DNA of 64,000 nt from Heterohyrax brucei (Eukaryota > Chordata > Mammalia > Hyracoidea > Procaviidae): contig CM053140.1 in assembly GCA_028571685.1 (NCBI GenBank), positions 220,553,323-220,617,322 on the forward strand, written 5' to 3'. The position numbers and the translations under genes were made by a program. Positions 9,431-21,450 of this stretch are shown one piece after another (the first letter of the stretch is position 1; each line of letters starts with the position of its first letter). Under the pieces are notes generated by a model. It had not been told where the DNA came from. It saw nothing but the letters and a program-made list of their open reading frames with translations, and ran no database searches.

Positions 9431-12400
9431 TACTATCTAGATTATTTCAATGTAGTAGCATTTTGCTGGCAGAGTTGGGAACTAGAAGAAATCTGTTTTG
9501 ACCCTATAGGGCTGTGGATTCAGACACCAGGCACCTACAAGAGCCTTCTGAGCCCTCCCCTCTCCTTGGCTCTTGGGACGGTCCTCAGGTAGGCCTTCCA
9601 GGTTCAACCTCCACAAGCTTTGTGTTGAAGTTTTCCCAGGTTTATTTTGCTTTCTCTCTTCACTTTGACTTTTGGTTCATCAAAGGACTGTCTGCTGAAC
9701 CTGTTCTTCCTTAGCAACCTGCTGTATTTCCCTTTGTGTACTCTAGTTTTGCCAGTACAACTCTTGAGTTTAGAGTAGTTTAAGATTAGACATGTGTGGC
9801 TGCTATTTTGGTAATCAGAGGCTTTGCCTGCTCCAAAGAGCAGACCAGAAGCCACTCAGAAACATTATGGTCCAGATATTTGAGTTTTTGTTCAGACAGG
9901 AGATTACCAAAGACAGTCTTGAAGGACACTGGCCAACATAGGGAACTTCTGACATGTCCAAAATTACATTCTGCACACCAGACGGAAAGAGGGGCTGAGC
10001 ACCACGGTACACATTTTACGCTGGATGCCAGGAATCAGTAAGAAGGCAATTACAAGGGAAATTGGCTGCCCTAAGGAAGCCCGTATCTAAACTGGGAAAG
10101 CAGAAGAAATGAACATAGCCTTTTGACTTTCCTCTCCTCCCTGCCCTCTACCTATTGCCCTCCCACTATGCCTATCGGCGCTTCATGGGTCCTGTCCCTT
10201 GCCCTGCCCCAGTTATGCTGTCTCACCCCGGTGCCAGATCCTGCCAATGCCCTTTCTATACTGCCTTACCGTTCTGAAGACTTTGTTCCATCCACAGTTA
10301 CAGAAAAGTTCCATTACGCAGCCTCACAATGGACTCAGCCACAAGAAAGGTAACGTACAAATTTAGTAGAAAATAGAATCCAGGCAGAAAATGACAACTC
10401 TGTGGAAAAGTATTCCTACGTCAGAAGGAAACTAGGACAAGTATTGGGCAGAAGCGCAGAAGGCAGACAGTCTTCCAGCCAGCAGGGTGGTGGAGAAGCA
10501 GGACAGAGGCCAGCGTTGTCACAGCAGCGTGAAGCCTGGTGGAGGCCTCCCTCTGACTCAGACGAAGGGCTCCGTCCCAGGCCAAGGGGGCCACTGCTGC
10601 TACCTTTCAAGTCCCTGTCCCGGACCAACTAGGCCTTCCTCGGAGTCCCTTTCATGTGTCCATGTTGGCGAAGCACGGAAGGCAGAGACGCAGCATTCAC
10701 GGGACGTGTCCCTCAGACATCTTTCCATTCTTACCAGCTCTGCAGTGTGAGAGGCCCTCAGGACCAGCCACCTGAACGGTGTGCGTCCTCATGCCTGAAT
10801 CCCTTCTTAGTCCTTAATTCCTTGGACTAAGGCTGACCTGTCTTTTAAATTGGTAGTGCTCTTAGGAGGGGTTGCCATCACTTTTCTGCACCTCCGTGCC
10901 ACTCATGTCATCGGACCCCGTGGCAAAGCCCTGCCTACCCTCTCGGGAGAGAAGCCACGTAACCAAGGGATGGGGGAAGCTCCGACAACGGGATCCATCA
11001 AGCTGGCTTTCCAAGCCACCCGTTTCTGTATGGTGTCTGGAATCTGGGTTGCTGTGGCTTAGGTGGGCGGGGGGGGGGTGGCCTAGGGGTGGCAGCGGGT
11101 AGATGGTAGTAGAGTCTAGATCGGTAGATGCAGACAGGTGAGGGAACAAGTGAGAAAGGTGAGTCTAGCTTGTTTCTGTGCCACTGTTTTCTTGGTAACT
11201 GAAGTTTGGTAGCCTACCTCTATTTAAATAATCTTCTAACAGTGAACAACTTGTGTACTCTAGTGAAAAGATGCCTTACCCGAGGGTGCAGGCTGATTTC
11301 TGGGTGCCACCGAGTTCCCCTTTTCAGAGTTCTGTTCTCCTGCATCTTCTCAGAAGCCTTTTTGTTTGTTTGTTTTTTAAAAAGCAAACTGCCAAGGCCC
11401 AGAAGAATGCTGGATGGCAAGTTTTTTTGTTTTCCTTTTTTCTTTTTTAAACCAAAATGAATTTAATTGAACCAACCCTGAAACAACAAAATTTCAACAA
11501 GCAAATCTGTAAGCAGTCCTTTTTAGCCCAGGATAAAGATTAAGCATTTCAGTTTGTAAATGAATGACCTGGATTTTTTTTTTTTTAAAAATCCTTTTCT
11601 CACCTTGAATTACAAGTTTTGAAATAGGGAACTTGAGGGTGTAACTCAATGGGGAAGGAGTAGTTACTTGTGAGGGGCAAATGCCTTTTGAGTTCTTTCT
11701 CCTTGGGGTCTGTCTAGAACCCCAAGGTATGACTCAAGGTCACAGGAACAAGAAATTTCAGTATTAGGACAATCAGAACATCACAAATTAACAAGCCTAA
11801 GGGGTCTGCAGAAGAACTACCATTAGAGAAATCCCATGGTTGACAGCAAAGGAGCAAACAGACATAATTCAGAAATGGACATGGCTGGATTGCCTAAATT
11901 TCTTCTTCAATGTTTGGGATTAGCAATGATAGAAGATGAGGCAAAGTTGTTTTAATTCAAGGTTTGTAAAGAAGCTAGACCAGAAATACCAAAATTAGTT
12001 CAACACCATCGGCTAAACTAGGAAACAGCTACTACCATCAACCTTGCTAATTTATAATTTAGCACATAAATTACCTCAGACTTTGGAACAGGGCAAGCAA
12101 ACCAGACAAACCAAACCGATGACCTCACACTTTCAGCAGAACAAATGAATGGCTCTGCAGCCGCAACAACTTCAAGAAGCATCCAGCAAGCAATCTGCCT
12201 CTTACCCAAAGGGCCCCCTGCCCACACCCATACTTTAGGATTCCTAAGTCTAAGCTTTGTTTTTCTCTGTGTGCATGAGGTAAATGGAAATGAACCCAGA
12301 GCATGCAGGGCACTGGAGACTAGCTGCATATTGTAACATCTGGCTGGAGCCTCCATGCAGTCAGGGAATGCCCACTGTGCCTTGGGGCTGCTGCAGTCAC

Positions 12401-12872
12401 TGCCCAGTTAGTAAACTACAGTAGATGTTTGGGAACGGCTTTAATGCATCTTGTGCACTATCTGCTTTTCTGAATTTCAATTCAATACAGTATTTGTCTG
12501 CCATGAGGATGACCTCCTATGAGGTTATTTTACTGGTCACCCCACACATTCTCTTATATACTGTCCTTGGGCTAAACAGAGCACCTCTTATGCCCTTACC
12601 AGGGCATAAGCGATCTGCTCTATAACTGCACTGATGTGACTTATCTTTTATTAACAACTGGACTTGATCCACAAGAAACTCCTCTTGACAACGTGACTCT
12701 TAATTTGTTTGTTGGTGGCTCTTACCGAAAAGCCAACAACTCTTGGTATTAGGGAGATTACACTGTAACTACCTCCACACTAAGAAGTTTGAAAGTGTAC
12801 CACTTCCTGAAGTTACTTCAGCTCAACTAGCAGAACTGGTTGTGCTCCCACAGCCACACAAGCTTCCTCCAG
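9431..12872. other. Long single-copy stretch, GC-moderate
   Basis: No interspersed repeat was recognised in more than 3 kb. The 10390-11110 part is GC-richer with a G-run at about 11065-11077. One frame at 10123-10353 runs to CAAGAAAGGTAACG, which resembles a splice donor, but there is no convincing acceptor or protein match. A perfect 9-base inverted repeat lies at 12587-12610. Confidence 0.4.
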
Positions 12873-13037
12873 AAAACCAAACTAAACTCACTGCCATCAA
12901 GTGGATTCTGACTCTAGTGGTCCTACAGGATAGAGCAGAACTGCCCCAAAGGGTTCCCCAAAAGAGGCCGGTGGATTTCAATTGCTGACTTTTTGATTAG
13001 CAGCTGAACTCTTAACCATTTGTGCTACTTCGGCTCC
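12873..13037 (-). repeat. AfroSINE
   Basis: AACTCACTGCCATCAAGTGG at the plus-strand start, AGAGCAGAACTGCCCCAAAG in the body and TTAACCATTTGTGCTACTTC at the inverted head make a full-length copy. Flanks GCTTCCTCCA (left) and GCTTGCCTCCA (right) look like a target-site duplication with one indel. Confidence 0.88.
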
Positions 13038-13248
13038 TGGCTTGCCTCCAAATGAGGATAAGAGCCCGGATACCCCGGATACACATCTCCTAGCTTACGA
13101 AGGCTGTAGTCCCTGCATGGACCATCTAACCTATTAAAAAACACCCAGATGAGAAGTCAAGGACGTCCGAGTAGACATCTCTCCCAAGATCTCAGGATCA
13201 GATCTGTATTTTAGTTGATGCAACCTGCAGAAAGATTTGGACCTTTCT

Positions 13249-13294
13249 TTGCAATCATTCGACGGCACTTGGCTTGGCTTGGCTTGCAATCATT
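13249..13294 (+). repeat. Micro-insertion of a SINE 3' tail with 11-base TSD
   Basis: The 24 bases at 13260-13283 begin CGACGGCACTTGG and continue in TTGGC units. They are flanked by perfect copies of TTGCAATCATT at 13249-13259 and 13284-13294. The insert matches, with one substitution and one missing base, the inverted tail of the copy at 43681-43735. I read this as a retroposition product cut off about 24 bases from its 3' end. A local tandem duplication is the alternative but would not explain the SINE match. Confidence 0.72.
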
Positions 13295-13740
13295 ATTTCA
13301 GCTAGTGCTGTTTTCTTTGGTTTACAACTTTTATATTATCACTTGCCTTGACATCCTGTCTTGTCCTAGCTGCCTCAAATCCTTATTTTCTAAATAATAT
13401 TCATGGAAGTTGTGGAAATAGTTGTTTTATGCATGATGTTGACTGAAGTCACTTTTATAAGTTAGGATTAATTAGATGGGGAGAGGAAAAAACCCTCTTC
13501 TTGTGTCCTGAGCCAATTTTAAGAAACTACTATGTCTGTTTCTTTTGAATATTTTGTTTTCTGTACTGGTTCTTATGTGAACTCAACATACTTGTATACT
13601 AGTTACAGACGGATCTGATTTCATTACTATTAGCTACTTAGCGGTATCTTAGTATACTGTACTGTTTTCTCTTGGGGTGGGGGCAACTTTCCCCCATCAT
13701 GAGGCTTTCCGCAAATACTCTTCTTTTATGGTTCATGCTT
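13295..13740. other. Single-copy stretch
   Basis: AT-rich, with no gene or named repeat seen. Confidence 0.4.
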
Positions 13741-14287
13741 TAGTCATCTAGCGCTCCTCTAATAGAAATACCACAAGGCAGACGGCTTTAACAAACAAAA
13801 GTCTACTCCTCCACAGTCCGGTAGGCTACAAGTCTGAATTCAGGGTGTCTGTTGCAGGGGAGGTTTTCCCTCTGTCAGTGCTGGAGGAAAGTCCTTGCGT
13901 TGTAGCAGTCTTTGGTCAGGGAGCATCCTGGCACAGGAACCTCAGGTCTGAAGGATGCGCTCTACTGCTGGTGCTTCTTTCTTCACGGTGTGAGGTTCCC
14001 CACTGTCTGCGTGCCCCCTTTCCTTTTATCTGTTGTAGGATGAGAGGATAAAAGGTGGTGCAAGCTATACACCAGGGAAGCTCCCTTTACACTGAACCTG
14101 GGAGGTGACCTTACAGTCCTACCCTAATCTTCTCTAACATAATCCTATCTAGTAGCCACAGGCAAAGGTTCGGATTTCCAGCATAGGAAGATCACAAAAT
14201 GGAAGGCAATCACAGAATACTAGGAATCATGGTCCAGAAAAATTACCACACATATTTTTGGGGGGGATACAATGCACCCCATGACAG
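13741..14287 (-). mobile_element. MaLR-type solo LTR (MLT1-like)
   Basis: On the plus strand it starts with the inverted LTR end (TAGTCATCTAGCGCTCCTCT, then ATACCACAAGG and CTTTAACAAACAAAAG) and finishes with the inverted LTR start GGGGGGATACAATGCACCCC. MaLR LTRs of the MLT1 group start with a 'gtgtccccccaaaa' block and end near 'cagcactagatgactaa'. No internal region is attached. Confidence 0.72.
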
Positions 14288-16024
14288 TTTATAATCTTAA
14301 CTGATATCTGGCAGGAAAATGTCTTTGTAAAGCAATCCCAGGCCATGACCAGGGCAGTCAACCTAACTGGCTATACGGGGTCTGCCACTCCACTTCACAC
14401 ACTGCCCATGAAAACTACAACCTGCCAGCAATTCCAGCCAGCAGCCATAGCCACATCCCTTACTGTTACTTAAAATGAGACACATGACTCAGATTTTGGC
14501 ATACACCTGGACTGTCCGCTCAACCCCAGGTAGCATGCTCTAATGTAACCCAGGCTATAATATCTAACCAGGTTACAGGACATCTGAGGGCCTGCTTCAC
14601 AAGATGCAGAGGCTTTCATGTTGTTTACCGAATTAACTACTCCCCCCAGCACAGGGAATTTCCTAGATACTTCACGATGTTATAAAATAAGGCAAAAGAA
14701 TTATCTGACTACCTAACTAAACAATACTGGCTCATCCTTCCCTCTGTATCAGGCTCTGGAATCTTCTAAAGATGGGACAGTTGTCTGTCATGATTCTGAA
14801 ACTGAATGGTGGCTTGGGGAATTAACTAAAGCATCCTCATCTCACACAATTACACGGGAAATAACATGATGTGTGCACCTTACAAAGATGTATTTTTGTG
14901 TGGAGGATCAGATGACCCCACAAAACGGAGACCAAACACACTGGATAAGCTCTACACTTAGGTATCACCCTGCCTCGATGGACAGATATGCTGGGCCAGT
15001 ATGGCCCATGCTCACTATTAGATATATATTCATGTAGTAACAACCTATAATGGACTGGAGAATGAGACCTCCTCACTCAGCATAAGAGAGGTCTAAGGAG
15101 CTGGAGACAATCCTGGTCTAGGGTGTTCATTTCTAAGAATCTTTACATCCTGGTGGGGACTTGATGATCTGAAACGGTCAATCAGGAATTTGTCCGAGGC
15201 AGTGAAACGAACAGCTGATGCTACCGCCGGTGCTGCGGGTGCCTGACAAACGTCACCGAGCCCCCTCGCCAAGGGATAATCCAACTGCAGTGGACTTCCT
15301 GGTAGCACAGTTGGGAGCAGTCTGTGAGTGAACACCTCAGGGGAAGTGGAACACGGTATTAAGCAAACACACCAGAAACCAACATAGTTACACAGCCCAG
15401 AAACCACCTCAGTTTTGTTTCTTATTAACAACTTTTTTCTCTTGAGCTAGCTGCCTGAGGGATGTGTGGAGAGGTCAGTGTTCCTTACTGGAGTCATGAC
15501 TTGGCTGACAGTGGCCACTCTGATAGGAAACACTACGTACCACACACCGGTCTCCACTAAGGCTTCAGCGCAGCTAAGTAACGTGACGCCTAGGTGAAGA
15601 ATGATTATGCAGATGCCACAGAAGTGTCAGCTAAGCTTGAGGAGCCTCAATTTAACTCCACCGTTTAAAACAGTCAAATGCTCCCGAGGATTTGGGCCTG
15701 CCACCACACCCCCAAATGCCTTGGGGACATGAACTTGCACGTGGCGAAGATAACAGCAGCTGCCTGGAAACCCAGGTATCACTGGCAGTTGACTGTGAGG
15801 AAGCTGCCTAGCTGGACAAAGGGCTGTGACTAGGAGCTGCCACCTGGGAACACAGCAGAGAAAGCCCACTCCCCTAGTAAAGGGTGATTAACAGATGTTC
15901 ATGAAGATCCTTGGTGAAGTGGAGGGAAAAGTGTGAGAGAAACATTTCTGCAAGGCTTTTGTCCTAGAGCAGAACAGCTGAAGATACAGGCAAGTCTCGA
16001 GTCTGGTAACCTTGCACACGTGTA
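14288..16024. other. Single-copy stretch
   Basis: No gene or repeat is recognised. CpG content rises slightly at about 15190-15270, without forming an island. Confidence 0.4.
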
Positions 16025-16365
16025 CCTCCTAGAAGTCTACAGAAATGTATGCCTCAGTGGAAGTTTTTCTTCAAGATATTAACTTTGATGCTGATTAGCA
16101 TATAACCAATGAATCACAACTTTCTGCACTCTGCACCGCTGTTTTATTTCAGTACAAATACGTAGCCAATAACCTATCACTTGTTGCATTTTCCCCTTGC
16201 ATTTTACTCTCGGTAACCAATTAGAACTGCCTCACCCCTACAGCGTCCAAGACTCCTGCCTTGAGTTGCATAGTTTCATTTTGGCGAACCACGCTGTTCC
16301 CAATTGGAATTGCCTTTTAAAATCTTTACTAAACCTCTTTGATTTATACTACCTGGGTCATGCTA
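16025..16365 (+). repeat. LTR-like dispersed repeat, copy 2
   Basis: Same family as 9015-9345, sharing GATTAGCATATAACCAAT, ATTTTCCCCTTGCATTTTA, TTTCATTTTGGCGAAC and the A/T-rich end near TTTGATTTATAC. The two copies differ by several indels, so they are more likely two independent old solo LTRs than the ends of one provirus. Confidence 0.5.
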
Positions 16366-16905
16366 TTTCCACACGACAACAAAAATAAAAGAAAGATGAA
16401 CTTCAATTTTGTTTAAGCCATTTTACTTGGGTTTTTTTTAAGGTTATTTTGGGTGGGGGTTGTTAATGGCACCTTAATCAATTTAAGGTTAAACAAGATG
16501 TTAAAAAAATAATAAAACTAAAGAGTAGTTGATTTCATGTTGGTTAGAGTGTTACAGAGGAAATCACAGACATCGATTTAATAACTCGAGGCAAGTCACA
16601 GAAAAACCTAAGGGACAAGAAGTCTGGGGTAAAGGACCAAAGCAAGGAGGCTCCACCTGGTGAGCATGTTGGGTAGCTCTGAGATGTGCCGTTTAGACCA
16701 TATAAGTGCTGTGGGGTGGCTATATCTGGAACTACCAAGTAGTCTATCCTGACTGGGGAAAACCTAAGCTAGATGAAATTTAAAACCCAGAGGCAAATAC
16801 AAGAGCTGAATAATATGATACTAAATTCTAATAAATGACATGAGCTGCGTATCTGTGACTTGTCCACCTATGTGTCGTTTGCATTGGGGTAGTTCCTCAC
16901 ATTAC
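16366..16905. other. Single-copy stretch
   Basis: AT-rich sequence with no gene or nameable repeat. Confidence 0.4.
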
Positions 16906-17110
16906 AAGTCCCTGAATGGCACAAATGGTCTGCACTGGACCACGAGCCTCAGGGTAGGCATTTCAAATCCACCTAATGGCACCACAGAAGAAAGGCTTAG
17001 GAATCTGTTTCCATAACGATTGCAGCCAAGAAAACTGTATACGGAAGATCTGCTCTGTAACACATGCGGTTGCCACGAGTCAGAATCAACTTGATGGCTT
17101 GGTTTTTGTT
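16906..17110 (+). repeat. AfroSINE variant
   Basis: A degraded head (GTCCCTGAATGGCACAAATG) leads to ATTTCAAATCCACCTAATGG, AGAAGAAAGGCTTAGGAATC and the tail GAGTCAGAATCAACTTGATG followed by GGTTTTTGTTT. The AAGAAAGGC block places it with the subtype at 8061 and 20707. Confidence 0.82.
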
Positions 17111-17849
17111 TCTGCTTTAAAAAAAATACAGGAAAATAATGTTTGTACCTAAACATGCCTGCTGAATTTTGTGGTACAGAATATCAAAAGAAGGGCATAG
17201 GAGAAGGGAAAGAGAAAGACCAAATCCTCAGTGCACCCTGCTTGACACAAAATCCCATTCTATTCACTTTGGTGATACAGAAATTCACCAGCTGAAGGAC
17301 ACTGGGTCTATTTATGGGTGCCTGAGGTCCCTTACAAGACACCTGTCAATTAGCGTTCCTTTTTCCATGACCACAAAGAACACCTGTGACCCCAGACAGT
17401 CATCTCACAAACACATCCAAGGTCAGTAGGGTGCTTTAGGGATAGTACGTGGCCAATCCATCACCACGCACTACAGGACCACCCCAAGCACACACCTCAC
17501 TGCTAATGAGTCACTCATGCCACCCCCAGGAACAAAGAGCCACACAACCAGCAGGCAAACAGGCTGCAAGATGAAGGTTTGGCTGCTTTTCAAAACCTTC
17601 CAAGCAGCCTCTGAAAGCACCTCAGAGGGAAGATGGGACGGCTGAATAGGATGCTCCCTGAGCCTAGATGCCCAACCCGTGCAAAAACCCAGCTTCTATC
17701 AGAGCCATTCTGCGTTGCGGCATCCCTGTGTGTCAGGGCAGGATGATGCTCCCTCCACAGGGTACTCAGTGGTAGATGTCTGCAAAGGAGCCTCCAGCCT
17801 TCCTCCCAGGGCAGCTCCAGTGGGCTCCCATCCCACCCTTCTCTAACAG
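17111..17849. other. Single-copy stretch
   Basis: No gene is recognised. The minus-strand frame at 17590-17907 has no recognisable domain. Confidence 0.4.
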
Positions 17850-17883
17850 CCCAGTGGGTTAACCATTTGCACCACCCAGGTAC
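17850..17883 (-). repeat. AfroSINE head fragment
   Basis: GTTAACCATTTGCACCACCC followed by AGG is the inverted tRNA-derived start of the SINE. The rest of the element upstream is too diverged to follow. Confidence 0.5.
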
Positions 17884-17928
17884 TTGTGGACAAGAGATGC
17901 TAAACAAGAAACACTGACGGTGGTGGCC

Positions 17929-18089
17929 TAAACCCTGGTGGCACAGTGGTTAACAGCTGTGACTGTAAACCCCAAAGACTATCAGTTCAAATCCACTAGG
18001 TGCTCCTTGAAAACACTATGGGGAAGCTCTACACTAGGCTATAGGATTGCTATGCGTCAAGTCAACTCAACGGAAACAGTTTTGGCTTT
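17929..18089 (+). repeat. AfroSINE
   Basis: AAACCCTGGTGGCACAGTGG at the start, AGTTCAAATCCACTAGGTGC at the B box, AACACTATGGGGAAGCTCTA in the body and TCAACTCAACGGAAACAG at the end make a complete copy. Confidence 0.9.
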
Positions 18090-19734
18090 CTGATTTGTTA
18101 GTGGTAGTGGAGAGGAGAGACTGAGATTATGAGTTCCAAACTGTAAAACACGTCTTTGATCTCCAACAGTCCATTCTCTGGGTAAGAGGAGCATCCTATC
18201 ACGGAGACCAGGAAAGCTCTTGGTGTGGTGTCTTAAGGGAGACACGCTGCTTTGCTTTGAGGAAGTCTATGGAGCCAACTTTCCTTATCTCGCCCATCTC
18301 AACCCCTGTCCACCTCCCTGGGGAACGGAGCCTACAGAGTCACACCGATCTCCCTGACTGTCTTCCGTGGTGCCTCTTCCTCTCCTCCCGCCAGAGTCCA
18401 GGTGGCTGGCTGGCATATAAACACCTGGTGGGCAAACGTGTTTTTCTTCAACTTGAGTGCAAGCACTCTGATTCCATGTTGAGCAGGCCTTCTCAAATGC
18501 TGAGTCCGGTTTCCGGGGGCACATTTTAAAGCAGTAGATTTCAAGCAAATGACTGCAAGTTATCGAATATAATGTGCTACTTAGAGTCAGCAGCAAACGT
18601 CCTGGCAGGCAGCACTGAAGCAGATGGGAGTGATTAGGCTCTGATTTTTCAGATGGGCTTTTTTTGCTGTTATTGCCTCAACTTGCCTTCCCATACTGGC
18701 CATGCCGGGAACTTGGGGGGAGAAGTGTCCTCCGCCTCCTTCCTCTCTGAGCCCCACCCAGCACTCTCACACCAGTAGCCCCCTCCCTCTGTGGGGCGGT
18801 AAGGGGGTCATCACGATTATCGTCATCAAAAAGCATTTAACACTATAAGGCGCCAGCTAAACACATCAGCAGTTGACAGGGAGACAGATGAGGGCCTCTG
18901 TTAATTTTCCTTTGCAGGTCTGCCTCCTTGAGGCTGGACTTTATTTACTGTGGCTCCTACAGAATGTATCTGAAGAAGCGTCTCTCCTCCTCCACTCAGG
19001 AGCTGACATCCCACTCAACCCATGCGACAGTGGCTCTCAAGCCTCTGTCCTGCAGAAGGTGCCTCCGTGTTCCACCCACCAGATGGTAGGTGCCCCCTTT
19101 CACAGGCGACTCAAGGATGGGGCACTTCACTAAGCTGCACCCTGGCATCCCAGCAGGGGCCACGGGAAGACAGCTGTGCCTCCTGTGATGAGGATACTGA
19201 GGCGACGGTGAGCAGAGTGACCAGGAGGTCCCTGTCGCACACAGAGGAGACTCCAGCTGCCCTTGCTTCGTTCATCCTTTGCACGGGCTCACCCTCTCGG
19301 GGGTAGTAAACACACAGCCGTCTTAGAAGCCAAATTTGCTTCTCTTTTTCAGTGCTACCTGCTGCGCAGCGACACCCCACTCGTCCGTGCCAGCCTGGTC
19401 AGGTTCACTTACGGTCAGTGACAGCCTGACAGCTCAGCTGAAGCACAAGTCTCCCAGCCGGCGGGAAGTGTGAGTGGCCCGTGCAGTCTCACCAATGCTG
19501 CTACCCCGACGAGGCTCCAGGCTGGTCTCGGTCAACCACTGTACAAAGGGCATGGTGGCAGCTTCCGAACCCCTCGCTCCACTGCACAAGGCGGGGAGAG
19601 AATGACTACCAGTACCAACAGCCCAGGGCTCCCTGCTCTGAGGCAGAGGTTACACACACCTCCACCTTCCAAGTTTTTGCCAATTCTGTTACCAGCCGAG
19701 TCTCTCCTGGCACCTTCTATTCTCTGCTGTAAAG
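18090..19734. other. Single-copy, GC-moderate stretch
   Basis: No interspersed repeat or gene is recognised. Open frames on both strands between 18257 and 19769 overlap and look like products of composition, not of selection. Confidence 0.4.
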
Positions 19735-20219
19735 TGGCCACAGAACTCACAGACCATACTCCCAGTTAGGGGGTTTATTAGTGAAGTAAACGGGTTGCAA
19801 TTCTGGATCAGGAATGACTCACAATACACTTCTATCCTCTGGACAGGTTCTAGGCTGTGCCCACAAGCAAGTTTCTCTCTGGGCCTTAGTCCCTCAGCCT
19901 TGCCTCTGCCCTGCTCAAGCAACTGTTACAGAACTCTTGAGCTCCACCCGAAGTAGCCAGCAGCACTCCACTCTGCCAGCAAACCTTGGCCCAAAGGCAC
20001 TGGCTTCTAGCGGCCTTGCATCATCTGCAGTGTCACTGCTCTGTCTCCTAGGTCTAGGAGGTTCTCAGCATGGAGATCCAGAATCCAAGGACATATTCTC
20101 CTCTCAGTTATTTTTCTTGGTGGTAGTAAGAGTCTTCTGTCCACTTCTGGGATGGTTCGTTTTGAGTCAAGCAGGACGGCAAAAGTGCTCAATCCCCTCA
20201 CTAGGGTACTGTAATCATT
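19735..20219 (-). repeat. Possible solo LTR, unclassified
   Basis: On the minus strand the sequence begins TGATTACAGTACCCTAGTG and later reads CACTAATAAACCCCC followed by TCTGTGAGTTCTGTGGCCA. The AATAAA signal followed by a short block is what a retroviral LTR end would show. I cannot name a family, see no duplication of flanks and see no internal retroviral genes. Confidence 0.3.
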
Positions 20220-20404
20220 AGGGTCGTGTGTCAAATTGGCTGGGCTGTGATTCTCAGAGGTTTGGCAGTTACGACGTCGTCTGGCAGCTATGTAATGACG
20301 TAATCACTTCCATGATGAAATCTGTTTTATGTGATCAGTTCCATGCAACCTACATCCTATGCATCTGAGTATTCTGGCAAAGCTTTCTGGCCAGTTTTAT
20401 ACTT

Positions 20405-20510
20405 ACTTTTATTCTCATAAGAACCACTATTAGTCTTTTTATTTAAAGGAGAAAGCTGAAGTACAGGGGAGTCACAACAGCACAGGAGGACACAAATAGT
20501 TACATAGGTG
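20405..20510 (-). repeat. MIR relic
   Basis: TATTTAAAGGAGAAAGCTGA followed by AGTCACAACAGCACA recalls the inverted MIR core, where the usual text is 'cagatgaggaaactgaggc' followed by 'ggtcacacagc'. It is old and diverged. Confidence 0.5.
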
Positions 20511-20706
20511 ACTTAGTTCTGGACTTTTCTGCTATATAATAACTGCCTCTAATCCTAGCAAGGCTGTAGCAAACAAGGGCCAGTATCATGAAGAAATAAT
20601 CAGGCCAACCAGGATATCTGGGCCTAAATTAGCAGGTTGGAGGTTTTCACAGGCCACAAGCTGATGTCGACTTTCTTTGGCAGAATTTCACTGCTCTGCT
20701 CTCCCG

Positions 20707-20916
20707 AACCAGGTCTCTGAGTGGTACAAAAGGCTTGTGCTCAAAAGTTAGCTATTCAAATCCACCCAGTAGCACCACTGAAGAAAGGCCTGGTGATGTG
20801 CTTCCATAAAAGACTCCAGTCAGGAAAACCCCAGGGAACAATTCTAGTCTATAACACATGGTGTCGTCAGCAGTAAGAACTGACTCAGTGGTAGTAGGTT
20901 TTGGTTTTGGTGTTTT
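20707..20916 (+). repeat. AfroSINE variant
   Basis: It starts AGGTCTCTGAGTGGTACAAA, contains AAGAAAGGCCTGGTGATGTG, and ends ACTGACTCAGTGGTAGTAGG with a GGTTTTGGTTTTGG tail. It belongs to the subtype carrying the 'AAGAAAGGCCTGGTGAT' block. Confidence 0.85.
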
Positions 20917-21450
20917 GCGCTTCTGAACTAGCATAAACCAAGACAAACCACTAACAGCCCATGTGTGGTCTTTTTTCCTAGCTTCTGTAACCTCTAGCCT
21001 ATTCTGGCTTAAAATAAACTAAAATGTCACAGAATTGCTTATACACCAAACCATCAAAAATAAGTTGTGTAAATTTCTTTTTTTTAAAAAAAACTGAATT
21101 TGACTCGACTTTTAGTGGTAAGTGAAGTTACTCTGCTGTTCCTCTGTTTGATGATGGTAGTTAGGGCTTGCTAGTAAAACACCGGATCTTAACGTTTACC
21201 AACACAGAGGAGGAGACAGGCTGTTTCCAGTTAGCAAACGCGCACTCTCGGACCACTGCTCTTCCTTCATAACCTAGCAAAACGGCCCTTGAGCTCAAAC
21301 AGTAAGGAGAAGGGTGCTTTGAGATCCTCTAATGAAAAGAGCTCCTAACACTTACGACATAATCACCTCCAGGATGAAATCTGATATAATGTGATCAGCT
21401 GATACAATGAAACTGATACAATGTGATCACAGCGAAAGTGTGTGTGTGAA
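20917..21450. other. Single-copy stretch with a repeated motif
   Basis: No gene is seen. At 21360-21405 there is a near repeat of 20298-20345 (AATCAC-TCCA-GATGAAATCTG and ATGTGATCAG), followed by a small internal repeat of TGATACAATG. Confidence 0.4.

Noticed and set aside
10123..10353. Host exon ending at a GTAACG donor
   Set aside because: The donor-like site is weak, there is no good acceptor and the translation resembles nothing I know.
9015..16365. Intact endogenous retrovirus between the two LTR-like copies
   Set aside because: No gag, pol or env remains are seen, and the two copies differ by several indels.
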